Source of the DNA: Tetmemena sp. SeJ-2015
Taxonomy: Eukaryota; Ciliophora; Spirotrichea; Sporadotrichida; Oxytrichidae
Assembly: GCA_027382625.1 (NCBI GenBank)
Contig: JAJKFJ010022713.1
Location: 84,944 to 148,943, forward strand
Direction: 5' to 3'
DNA: 64,000 nucleotides
The position numbers and the translations under genes were made by a program. Under the pieces are notes generated by a model, which saw nothing but the letters and a program-made list of their open reading frames with translations, did not search any database and was not told the DNA's origin. Shown one piece after another: positions 1-12,000 of the stretch (within the stretch, counting starts at the first letter, position 1; each line of letters opens with the position of its first letter).

Positions 1-683
1 TGGTATGGACTCATTGACTATGGTGATAGCTAGCATTTATTTCAAGTATGATATAATAATCTACAGCTGTTGACACTTCTATTCAAGGAACCAAAGATGT
101 GGGAATATTATAGTGAAGATATAATTATAGAGACATTTACGTCAATTTCATTGTCTCATCTGTAACAGAAGCAATTATAATAAATAATTTACTTAAACTT
201 TTGTATAATTGCTTGCTAGATTTCTGGCCCCTTAGCGAATAGATATGGAAGTTCAGAGACACTGACAGTTTCCTTCATAATTGCGGGAGTATTTGGAATT
301 CTAATGAACCTTATTCATCAGTCCTAGCAAGTGCTTATCATAATTACTCTTCTCTTCCTGAAGCTTGGTGTTTAAAATAGTATTTTAACTAAATTTCGAT
401 CGCAATCAGCTTATGCTACCTGATAACAACTTCCTATTTCCCTGTACTTAACTCCTCAGCAGTGTTTTCCTATATATGCGCGAAGGCCAAGTTCTTCGCT
501 ATGTTAGCGCCTTTGATGGCTGAGGTTAAAGGCTGGGTGCCACTAACATCCATGAGTATCGCTTGCTTCTTTAGTGCAGCCACAGCTTTCCTCCTCAAGA
601 AGCATGTGGATGAAGATCCTATTCAGGGCTGTGAGCACGAGGGAGAGGCTTTTGGATTCATAGAAAAGAACGATCGTGATTAA
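1..683 (+). CDS. membrane transporter C-terminal part (MFS/organic-cation-transporter-like), partial, IES-interrupted
   Basis: Coding pieces at about 218-375 and 430-683 read in the + direction with TAG/TAA as Gln. The first contains SGPLANRYGSSETL, then a hydrophobic stretch FIIAGVFGILMNLI and a second hydrophobic stretch. The last contains SYFPVLNSSAVF, then AKFFAMLAP and a final membrane segment (about ACFFSAATAFLL), ending in a short charged tail and TGA at 681-683. Repeated membrane helices with Gly/Pro-containing loops fit the C-terminal half of a major facilitator of the SLC22 type, but I recognise no diagnostic motif, so the family is an inference. The reading frame shifts near 376-415 and around 165-217, where AT-rich sequence interrupts it, as expected for IESs. 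The 5' part lies outside the window. Confidence 0.5.
170..213. other. probable IES with 10-bp terminal inverted repeats
   Basis: A 44-bp AT-rich stretch starts with AGCAATTATA and ends with the exact reverse complement TATAATTGCT. It sits between two coding pieces of the transporter. The inverted ends are seen directly. That it is an excised element is inferred, because I could not fix the exact pointer. Confidence 0.4.
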
Positions 684-923
684 GGCCCAGAAGAAGAGAC
701 AATCACATTCTCATGCCAAAGGTAGAAAGCCAAACTGATTAGTTTGAATTATTCTAATACAATTTTAATGCGTCAACATTTTTTTCAAGCTTGAATATAG
801 GATTGAAACGAAAGCTTAAGATATAGGTAAACGCAAAATTATCATTACTAGGTGTCCATGTTAAGTTTCTAAATGATTCTTGCAGCATACTTAATGATAT
901 ATTATATTTATATAAAAAAAATC

Positions 924-3900
924 AAATGACCTGTGGATCGTTATTAGGGGCTTATTGAGTAAATGGCTCTATTATAGTCCTAATCCCCATCTTTTCAAAC
1001 TCAGCTCTGCATTCTTTATAGACACACAAATTACCGATCGAAAAAAGAGCTATCCTGCGAGGACTTTAAGAGGGGCCTTTATCGAAAGCGACAACATCTT
1101 TTAATTATTTAATCTAGTAGTTACCTTAGTGCTCCATGCTTTATCAAATCCTTGCAAAGGCATTTGAATTCCTGACAAAGTTACCTAAAGCTCCTGCTGC
1201 GTTAGCTCTTGTCTTCTCCTCAGGATCTTTAAGTAGATCTACTAAAGTGGCACGCAAGGCTTTAAATGCTCGTACAGTACATCATTGTGGAATCTGAGAT
1301 GAAATATATATTTTATATTTTTATCCTGCATTTCCCACTGCAAAGCATGCGAACTTCCTAGTATTTCTGTCAGGGTCTCTGCAGCACTCAATTGCAGCAG
1401 ATATCAAACCGAACTTAAGTAGCTTTTCGTAGAAGAAGCCAGTGTGGCGACATAGGTTTCCAATCAAGTTGCACACTTTAGCTCTAATTGAGGCATCTTT
1501 GTGTAGTATCAAGGCCTTCAAATCTAAGTATTTATTTATTAATCTTTTAAATTAATCATTGTAGATATCTGAGTTGTGGATATTCTCATAAAAATCTTTG
1601 GAAATTCTAGCTAATTAACTTATCAGTGATAAAGTGTCCACAATGAGTGCGCTAGAATTATCCTCAGCAAGTAGCTTATACTTCTTAATGTTGCCCAAGC
1701 CTCCACCTTGAACAAATTACTGAGCAAATGTTTTTGAAGACTCCGCATTAAACACAAGTCTAGAAATGAGAGCCACTGCGATGCTAATATTCTCCTTGCT
1801 GATAAAATTAAAAACAAATGCTGATGTACTTGAGTGAGTTGAGAGTGAGATATATTATGTCGGCTTTAGCTAGATCAGTAGAAATCTAGTCTATTTCTTT
1901 GTCATAAATTGGCAGGTTGAAGGGGATATTGAAGATCTTTAGAATTTGAGTGGTGATCATGGCAGATGCGGATGGACCACCTCCAGCAAAGATAGGCCAC
2001 TCCTGAACTGCTAACAGTTAGTCATCTCTCATCATTAAAAAATAAAATCAGTGAGCACTTGAGCTTGAGGCAGTTCTTGAACATCTTTTACATGAAGGGC
2101 TTCTACTCGTTTTAAACCATATCATGTATGAAGTTCAAAGTGGCTATGAATCCTCTAGGAGACAAGTCAGTCTTTGAAGACAAGTTCAATAAGAAATTCA
2201 TAACTGTGTCACCCATATAAATTAGCAAAATTAATTGATATTGATGGAGTTGATAGATTAGACCAAATCATTTGGAAGTTTCTTATCCTTGTTTGCAGGG
2301 TTCTTTTGATCTATCTACCACTTCACTAACAGTTTTTATAAAAGGGCTAGGGGCTAATCATAGAAACCCAAGTATGGAATACCGAAGTTAGTGCCATCTA
2401 TCTTTTTAATATCGCTCTTAGATTTATTGATATCTAGCAATTGCTACAGAAGTGATAGTGAATTAACTGTTGATAACTTTGCCTGCACTTATTGCGACTA
2501 TTGATTTTCAAGAGAGAGGATATCTGACAAAACTTAAAAATATACCTTTATAAGTTTTGATTAAACTCCGCAAGCTGTGACAGAGACAAGGCTCTCTCCA
2601 GTTGCAGATACATTCTTTTCAAACAAGTCGATAAACTTAGCGGCATCAAGTCTGAGAATTAGGATAGGATCTTTCTTCAGTTGCATTACATACTTTTGGA
2701 GAAGACCATAAATTTGAATTGAGCAAGCTTAAATTAGGCCATCCTTAGAGTTGAAGATGCTGTTATTCAAGTATTGCATAGTTGATTGATGTGAGATTAT
2801 CATCTCAGAAACCACATCTGATGATTCCTTTTTATTATCAATACTTATGAATCAATTCCTAAATTAAAATTTGTAATCATTCAATAAGTCTTAACAGCTG
2901 TGTAAGAATTCTGAGCACTGCAACCTTGGTAACCACGTATTGATTTTCATCCTCTGAATTATAAACGTTGACTAGCTTTTAAAGGAAGTCAAACTCCTAT
3001 AGAGCTGAGAAAGAGACAGCTCTTACCAACTCAAACTAAGAGCTTGCTTCAGTGTATTCATTCAGATTATCATGAGGTCCTCTTTTCCATGGGAAAGAAT
3101 AAGTCTCACCATAGATAGGGTTGATCATTTAAATTCATTATATGACATCTATTTTTAAGATGTTGATAATGACTGAGAGAACTTAAACTGCTACTTTTTA
3201 AAGAGGTGTTGCTACTGATCCCACTGATGCAACGATGCTTATCACATCTTGAAGAATCTTATTTTCAATGATATCCCTGTAGAATGACTGCATTCTAATT
3301 GGTATCATGCTTGCTTGAGTTGCAAAAGTACCGAAAGCTTTCAGTGAACTCAATTGAAGCTGAGGGCTTGAACTATCCTTAATCAGGAAAGGAAGTGTTG
3401 GAATAAAAACTTTCATGACTATAGTCTCGATTCCTATCTGTTTGTTGAAGTTCGATTTGCTAATAAGAGCAACATTCTTTACTAGATCGGACAGCAAGTC
3501 TGGCATTTTAAATTCACTCTTTACAAGATTCTTCACTAACTGAATCAAGAGAGTAGGTAATGAAGAGCTTTTAGTTATATCCTAATTGGGATCCTCTGAA
3601 TTTCCTCTAATGAGGATATTTGCTAGGACTTTAAGTCCTACTTGGAGCTGAGACTTCTTATCCTTTTATTTCAATTCAATTGGAGTCATTTAGAACACTG
3701 TGATAATTCTGTCAAGCAGATGAGATTCATGCCTCAAATTAGTAGCACCCATTTCATCCTGAGATTATTTCTCATACTTTTGCCAAGTGTCATCTACTAT
3801 TCTTGGAGAGAAGCCTCCATCATCGTCATCACTAGAGACTGTTGGATAGTTATCAAAGTCAAAGCTTGGAAGATGCTTATCATTGAGGAATGACTTTTCT

Positions 3901-4865
3901 TTAGTGGCACCTCCCTTATCACCTGTGCTCGAAGATGGAATATCGTCTATTTCAAAGATCTCAGCCTTTAACTATTTCCCACCTGAGTGATGAACTGAAG
4001 AGGCCCATTGATTATAGAACTCAGTCCTATTCTTCCTTTCCTTCTTTTCTTGGTCAGTTTCTCTAACAAATGGATGCTATAAGAGCTCGGGCCAAGATAA
4101 CCTCTCACTTGGAGTTTTATTTAGAAGTCCTTGTAGGAAGGACTTGAACTCTGGGCTCATATTTTCAGGAAACTTGACAGGATCCTTTACTATCAAATGA
4201 ATAAGTGTGTATATGGAGTTAGTGTAGAAGGGAGGAGTTCCCACGAACAGTTCGTATATGATCACTCCAAGTGACCATAAATCGACAGTATGGTTGTAGG
4301 GAAGCTCTTGCACCAATTCAGGAGCCATGTAAAGAGGAGTACCCTTAATTGAAGTGAGAACTATCGTGTTAGTGGACATAGAACGAGCAAAACCAAAATC
4401 ACACAACTTTACGATTCCATTAGCTGAGATAAGGATATTCTAGGGCTTCATATCTCTATGGATAACTCTATGTGAGTGCAAGTAGTACAAGGCATGAACC
4501 AATTGCTGAGCAATCTTTCTCACCTCTGCCTCGGGCAAACTCCTATCATCTTCCAAGATTTCAAAGAGCTCACCTTGAGCGAATTCTGTTACCACACAAA
4601 ATTCATGAGAGGTTTCAAAAGAGTCAAGCAGCAGAATGATGTGCTCGTGATAGAGGCCTTTCAAAATTTCAATTTCCTGTCTCAAATTATTCAGCTCTTT
4701 CTCAGTCTTGCCTCTAAATAAAGAATAATAAAACTAATAAAGACAACAATACCTTTTAGTGATAAACTTGAGAGCGACTATTTGACCTGAACCCTTCTTA
4801 CGACCTTTGAAGACCTTTCCAAAAGAACCTTCTCCGATAGGGTGAAGAACGTGATACTAGTCCAT
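924..4865 (-). CDS. Fused/STK36-type serine/threonine kinase with HEAT/armadill-like C-terminal half
   Basis: The ATG is at 4863-4865 and the protein begins [16 protein letters not shown]. The kinase domain is complete: glycine loop [13 protein letters not shown] lysine, catalytic loop HRDMKPQN, DFGFA, and activation segment [12 protein letters not shown]. Stretches such as [21 protein letters not shown] and [11 protein letters not shown] match animal Fused/STK36 nearly word for word. A 39-nt GT-AG intron near 4700-4740 follows ALKFITKR. About 700 residues after the kinase are helical-repeat-like; the last third has ARM/HEAT-type segments ([43 protein letters not shown]). In animals Fused is needed for the ciliary central pair and in some for Hedgehog signalling; a ciliary role is the likely one here. 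At least one IES lies inside (1292-1322), and frame shifts near 1100-1180 suggest more. The TGA is at 924-926. Confidence 0.88.
1292..1322. other. IES, 31 bp, pointer ATC (GAT on gene strand)
   Basis: ATC repeats at 1292-1294 and 1323-1325. Removing the AT-rich 31 bp joins GNAG to FHNDV in the helical-repeat tail of the Fused kinase. The segment has no GT-AG ends on the gene strand. Confidence 0.7.
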
Positions 4866-5049
4866 TTTCAAATTTCAAAAGTATTAAATTATATTGAAAT
4901 TCATCTTTCTATCATCTTAAAATATTTTCTTTATGAAAGATTTTATCTTGATTTATTAAGGATTTCTCTTAAATAAAATTTCCATTTTTATTAACTCTAT
5001 AACGGAATATCAAATATAATTAGGACTTTTAATTTTTACTGATTAGCGC

Positions 5050-5935
5050 AAGAGTTATGAATGATGAAGCCCATTTTGTATAGATCTAAGTTTTCTTAAT
5101 CCTATCCTATATTTCTTAATCAGTTTCTCTAATGAATGGATGTTACAATAGCTCTGGCCATTGCAACCTTTCATTTGGATTTTTATTCAAAAGTCCTTGA
5201 ACGAAAGATTAGAATTCTGGGCATATATTTTCAGGAAACTTGACAGTACCCTTAACTATCAAATGGACTAGACAGTAGAGTGTGGTTGATTCGAATGGAG
5301 GAGCACCTACAAATAGTTCGTAAATAATCACTCCAAGAGACCATAAATCAATAGTGTGATCATAAGCAAGCTCTTAAACCTGTTCGGAGCCATATAAAAA
5401 GGAGTGCCCTTAAGCTATAAGAGGATTAATGATTCCGTAGATATAGTAGGTGCGAAACCAAAATCACACAATTTCAGAGTTCCATTTGATGAGATGAGGA
5501 TATTTTATGGCTTCAAATCTCCATGTATTATTCTGTGAGAATGCAGGAAATTAAGGCACTAACCAATTACTTAGCAATCTTTCTAACCTCCTCCTCTGAT
5601 AAACTTATATCATCTTATCTAACTTAATAAAGCGATCCTTAAGCGTATTCAGTTATCAGACAAAATTCATTAGGTGTCTCGAAAGAATCCAAAACAAGAA
5701 TGATATTCTCATGTTTGAGCGTTTTCAAAATTTCTATTTCTTGTCTCATATTATTCAAATCATTCTCTGTCTTCCCTCTAAATAAAGTATGAGACAGACA
5801 TTTAAAATCTTGAAAATCATACCTCTTTGACATAAACTTAAGTGCAACTATCTGACCTGTACCCTTTTTACAAGCTTTAAAAACTTTTCCAAATGAATTC
5901 TCTCCAATAGGATGAAGAATGTGATACTAGTCCAT
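5050..5935 (-). pseudogene. decayed tandem copy of the Fused kinase domain
   Basis: This copy starts with the same ATG context (5933-5935, MDQYHILHPIGENSFG) immediately upstream of the intact Fused gene and runs through the kinase domain to QHPFIRETDQE. It keeps the intron at the same place (about 45 nt), so it arose by DNA duplication rather than by retroposition. Compared with the intact copy it has a one-base deletion just before FLHSHR and another at the APE motif (one G missing), so no single frame covers the domain. GEGSFG has become GENSFG, and the HRD motif has become HGD. It stops after the kinase domain with no tail. No pointer repeat repairs these deletions, so I call it a germline pseudogene. 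Confidence 0.8.
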
Positions 5936-6043
5936 TTCTGACCAAAATATATTGTATTATATTTATATCTTAAGATTTCAATATCTGAAAATCCATTTTA
6001 AAGAAATTTTATATGCGTATTAAGTTTTAAGAGAGAAATGAAA

Positions 6044-9000
6044 TCAAATGTCAATATCATCATCTTCCCACCCACTGGCAGTTTATTCCTTTAAGCCGGT
6101 TTCTTGATTTTGATTGTTAACTTAGTTCTAATCATCTCTTTCCTCTATAAAGTCATCTTCATTAAATAACAATTTAAAAAGGCATCATCGATAGGAATAT
6201 CATCCATATCGGCTGACCATCCTCTCTCCTTGACTTATACTTCTTTCTTCTCCTCTTGAGTTTGACTCTATACTTGTGGGACTGCAAAGCTCATAAAATC
6301 GTTCAAGATGTCAAGACTATTTTAAGCCTCATTATTAGGCTTTACTTAGTTGTCTACTGATTGTAGAAGCATATCAAGAAATATTATAAGAATGTTTATT
6401 CCTTAATCTGAAGTTGTTTGAGCTTTGGGATGAGAAACCTGCTGCTGTGCTTGAGAAATATCTCCTCCCCATTGATTTCCATCTTCCTCTATTTCTATAT
6501 CATCATCTCCCCACCCTTTCTCAATGGTTACCTCTGGCACTAATACTTCTTCTTTATCTACATTTTCAGGTTATTTCAAATAGTCCTCGTTCAGGTGTAC
6601 TGATTAATTACCTAGCTGATTTTCATCAGCCTCAAAATTCATTTTTTCTTCGTCATCTTCCTACTCGTTGGCTGTAAATGTGATCACATTAATTTTTTGC
6701 TCTTCATTCTACGAAGAAATATCCGCGATAGCTGTTTATTGATAATGCTCAATTAAAAATATATTGGTTATTCTGTCACTTTATCTAGATTCATCTACTC
6801 CTTCATTGTGCTATCATCCTCATCCGAATTATCGGAATGAGCTTCTTCGATTTTTTATTCTTCTTAGATAATTGTCTCCTGTTATATCACTTCATCTTGC
6901 CCAATAGCATCATCTATCAGTTCTTGATTTTATTCTACCCTCTGTTCGATTTCTACATTTATTTCACCTTGCAAATGTTAATTAGGAATCGGACTTTGAA
7001 CATTCTCTTCATTTGACTGATTCTGCTCTTGCGAGGAAGCAGGGTCTGATTATATTTCTTAGCTTTTTTACAGGTCCGAGCCAGCTGACTCCTCATCTTC
7101 TTAATCGCTTTCTTTGATACCCTCTCCTACCCAATCTAAAATCTGCACATTAACTCTTTGGTCAGAAATTCTTAAGAGATTCTCTCGTTCATCCTCCGAA
7201 ACCAAATGTGCAAAGCCACTCTCTTACTATTCCTCTTCTTCTTGCTCATCTTCAATAATTATTTCGGCATTAAATCCTTCAGGTTTTTCCTAGCCCCTCT
7301 CGTCTTCTTCAAATTCAAATATTCAGCAATCTTTATAATAAACATTTCTACTTCTTCATTGATTTAGTCAACTTAATCTTATTCTAAGAAATCCTGAGAA
7401 AGGGGTGGTGGTTGGATGTCATCTGTAGTTTCAGAGAAATTCTCCTCCACATTGATATGGTTACTGTCCTCTTCATTTAAGATTAAGTCATCCTCTCCCC
7501 ATCCAGCTTCCTCTATGTTGGCCTGCATCTCAGCCTCTTCTAACTTTATGTCTAAGGAGTTCTAAGTGCCTCTGAGTTCAAGATTCTAGGGACTACTCTT
7601 ACTCTGGTTACTAGAGTTGAAGTACCCATCGTTGATAAAACAAATACTAGAATTTTGAATGAGATAAGGAGATCTTGCTGCATATTCTCTTCTCTATGAG
7701 ACTCTGAGGATAACTTAAGAATGTTTGGAGCTACCTCCTCTTGTATGTTCTGTTCACTAGGAAGTAAAGGAGTAGGCTCTTGATTCTCCGCTATCAACTC
7801 GATATTATCAGGAGTGGACTCTTTCTCCTCTTCTTCCTCTAGGTTCTGTGAAACATCTATTTCCAAGTCTTCATCATTCCATCCGACAGCAACTGCTTCT
7901 TCTTGATCAACTGCTGCTATTGTCTTTTGCAAATTGCTAGTATTTTATTCTTGTTCGATCGATTGAACTTATTGAGTGTCTGTGGGTTCATCTATTGCTA
8001 AATCAAGTTAATAATTCTAATAATTATAAATTTAGTTCACCCCATCCTTATTCACCTATTTTCTCTTCATTAACTATGGAGATCTAATCTACAATAGGAG
8101 GTTCTTTCCTATTAAGCTCGTCAGTTTAAGCTTGAATTAGATCTTTGGTGGTTGGTAAATCCGATACTTGTTGACTAATTTAGGTAGGTTGCGAATCACT
8201 CTCAAAAACTAAATCTTCATTATCTCCCCATCCCTCTACAACATCTTGCTGTTTATTGGAAACATATCCAAAATTTATAGTTTCCTATTTGATTTAGGCT
8301 GTTGCCTATGGCTTCTCGAAATCAAAGTCTGCAACTTCTTGTTTAAGTATTGAAGTATTATTTATAACTGACCCACAATTTAAGGCTTTGGATCTTATGG
8401 CGCCTTACTGACTTAGTTACCAATTATTCCCATAAACATGTCATCAAGGAAATCCAGGCCTCCAGATTTAGGTTTTTCCACTGCTGGATTCACAGTAACT
8501 GGCTTTTCTTGTTTATCTTTATTTTCAGTTAAGAAATCCAAGAAGTTTAAAGGATTACTCTCCACTGCTTTAACTTCTTTCACAGTAGTTGACTTTTATG
8601 CTGAAGTATTTTTAGCTGGGATAGCAGCTTCTTTTGTAAAAGTTACTGGAGTAGGAATTTCTTTTGCTGGAGCAGAGCCAAACCCAAACTGAATGGACTG
8701 CTAGTTTGTACTCTGTTTTTGATTGTCTTAAATTGGTTGACTCTCGAAGGCTTGAATGAATTTATTGGGTTCCTATTGCTTTTTCTAGGTTAAACTAGAG
8801 GAGAAGTCTGAAAACATATCGTACTCATCATCATCATCAGTTCCAAATATATTTTTTGAAGCTTTCTAGTTTTACTACTATTGACTTGGCTTCTATTATT
8901 CCTTAGCTTGATTTACCTCGCTTACTGGCTTGGTCTAGCCCATAAATGCTGAACCGAGGTGGCCTATCAACCCCTACTCACTTTGAGAGACCTTATTCTC

Positions 9001-12000
9001 TTATTGTCTATTTGGCTAAGTCTGTTTTTGAGCCTGCTCTTCCTGCCCAAATAAACTAATCCATATCTAACTAATCTCATTGCTTAGTGCAATTTGTTTA
9101 TCTACTTTTGGATTGAGCTAAAGAACCCTCCGAAGAAGTCACTCTCCTGAAGAGGAGTCTCCTTTTATTTCTAATTCTAACTTTGCTTACTCACACTCTG
9201 CGAATAGCCTTGAGAGTCCAGCTAATCCTCCAGTTCTTGGATCCTTCTCTTAAGTTCCATCTGCTCATTAGCCATATTGTTGATGGTTTTGTTCTTCTCA
9301 TAGACTGCCTTCCTGGCTTCCTCCACCTCTTTAGATAATTATAATAAATATGTTCTCATCCTTTATCCCCAGCCTCTCTCTCAGCAGTTTGTCGTACTAG
9401 CTCTTTATGTCAGCTGGCTAAGATGAACTAGCAGATGAACTCCCTTAAGACTTTTGCATCTAAAAACAATAGAATTATTTGATCTAGCTGATCTTTTCTT
9501 CGAGCTCTCTATTCTTGTTGAACAAATCATTGATCTGCTTGTTCTTCTCGTACACTGCTTTCCTCGCCTCCTCTACTTCCTTAGCTACTTTCTCCTAATC
9601 CTGCACTCCTAGTTTTTCCTTCAGCATCTTAAAAATTAATCCTACCTATCTTATCATAGTGGATCTTGTTTAGCTCTAACTCCTTCTCTTTGTACTTAGA
9701 CTCTAGGTCTGTGAACCTTTTCTGCAGGTCATTCAACTCTTTATAATAAATATATGATACTTCACTGGTTGCTGGGCTCGCTGATGGATTAAGAGTTTAT
9801 GAAGTCGTAGTTTGTTTTTTGGAATCAGCAAGTTGAGATTATAGCTTATTGAGTTCCCTCTGAAGTATATTATACTCTTGCTCTAAGTAAATTAAATAAG
9901 AACATCATACATATATAAGTGCTGATTCTAGTTCCTGAGTTCGCTTATTTCGTACTAACTCCCTGACTTGAACTGATCACTGTTCTTCTTAGTTTACTGC
10001 AGCTATTGTTCTAAGCCATTTACTTTTTCTGTTAGTCTAGAATGATCCTACTTTAGTTGTTAGTTCTCGTTAAACAAATCCCCAATCTACCTGTTCTTCT
10101 CATAAACAGCCTTCTAATTTACTTCTTACTGACTCAACTAAGCTTCTAAGCTCTCCACTTGCTTTGTGAGTAGGTTGTTCTTGGAAAAGTAATCTCCGAT
10201 CTATCTATTCTTATCATACACTGCTTTGTGAGCTTCTTGAAGTTTCGCCTTTTGGTTCGACTGATAGGAACTTATTGAACTTTGCAGAAGGTTTAGATTA
10301 GGCTCTAAGTATGAACACATTAAACAAAATGCATGAAATAGTGAGGTCCTTATTCTCATACGCTTGCCCCTTCAGCACTTTGTAATCGTTCTTTAAGTTA
10401 TTGAGCTTTGATTTGATACTCTAAATCTTTGAGAGCAGCCTATTATTCTTCTCAAGCAGAGCATCATTCTAAGCTGAAAGATTTGAGACTTGCTCTGTGT
10501 TCTATTGGCTAGTCTACTGCAATTGCTTCACCTCTCTCTTCAATCGCTTGTTCTCCACAAATATCTTTGACTAACGCTATATTGATATGGCTCCTTCCTG
10601 GCTGTCTTGATCTCCTTCCTCTTATTACGTTTAAGAGCTTCTAACTTTAAAAAGATACTCTGCCTGCTCAATGGCCTTTTTAGCAATCTGCTAGTAAAGC
10701 TTTTCTCTGTAGAATATATAAACTTGTTAGTCCTTCAGATAAAGACTAACTGCAATCTTAGTTTAGTCCTCCTAGTTCAGATCTATATTATGGAGATCAT
10801 ACAGTAGCTTCAGTTAGCCAAGGATAAATTTGGGATCAGATTTCTCATCATAGCTGTAAAATTCTGATGTATCCTAATGAACATCCTGACTAGTCAACTC
10901 TTATAATAGACTCTCACCCTCACTATTGCTTTTTAATGCTATTTTAAAAGCTGTGATTTGAGTTTTAGCAGTTTTTAGCTCACTTTGCAAGTCCTTTTTA
11001 GCCTGTCTGAGTAAAAAAATAAAGAAAAATTGAATTCATCCAAGATCTTTATGTCGGACAAATCTTCACCCTCAATTGCAGCTTAGCCCTCTAAGGAGAG
11101 TACTTTGTACTTCATCACTTCGTTTTCTTCAGAGGCTTCTTGTTCGAGGAAGGTCAGAGTATCTACTTTTTCTTTTAGCTCTTCAATCTATTAGCTCTAA
11201 GTATTCAGCTCACTCTTAAGCAACAATAAGATATATAAGCTGTCGATTCTCTGAAAGCAGAGTGTCTAAGATCTGCTAATCTAGGTTTCCAAAGAGATCA
11301 TAAATGCTTTGTTTCGATTTAGAAGTAAACATTTCAAGAAAATAGCACTTATTACCAAATTAATTATTAGGTTATGTTGATTTGAGTTTTATAATGAGGA
11401 GGAGCCTAGATTGGCAGCGGCAGTTTGGGCAGTGGACTTTACGATGTTGATAGCTGACTGTGCTCCTCCCTTTACTATATCTACTCATTCTTTATGAAAA
11501 CCTATATTTAAACTAATTCTATGAACTATATATAATCTTTGATAATCTTTTGATTAGATAAAGCAAGCTTTTAAATTACCTATCTCTCAATTTTATATAT
11601 CTAAATTTCAACTCTTAATTTTAAATGAGAGTATTCAAGAGAATAGAATAATCTAGAATACAGAATTTAAATAAAATTAAAAATTAAAGATGTGGATAAT
11701 GGTGGAAGGGACTTTATAAAAATACTCAGATTCTAAATATCTTTACGCAAAAGAACTGAAATTAAAATAATTTGAATATTGATTGCAACTACTTAATTGC
11801 TTAATTTTTTATTAATAACAAATATTTTAAAAATGTAAAGGAAGAGCGTCAATTTTAGAGGACTGAACTGTGCTGGAGGACCTGTCTAAGTCACATACCA
11901 GGGAGGAGAATAGGTGGCTCAAGTTGTGAACTGCAATCAGTACCAGTTCTTCATTATGGATCCCGCAATAATGCTGTAGTACATGCAAGGTGCCGGAGGG

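Noticed and set aside
1100..1180. Frame shifts near the Fused C-terminus as sequencing errors
   Set aside because: Not decided: a pointer pair could not be found, but IESs are common here, so I left it as an unresolved break rather than calling an error.
7330..9760. Recurrent TTTATAATAAA boxes (about 7331, 9334, 9741) as a shared IES family
   Set aside because: The short motif recurs, but at least one copy (9741) is in frame and I could not assign pointers, so chance in AT-rich DNA is not excluded.
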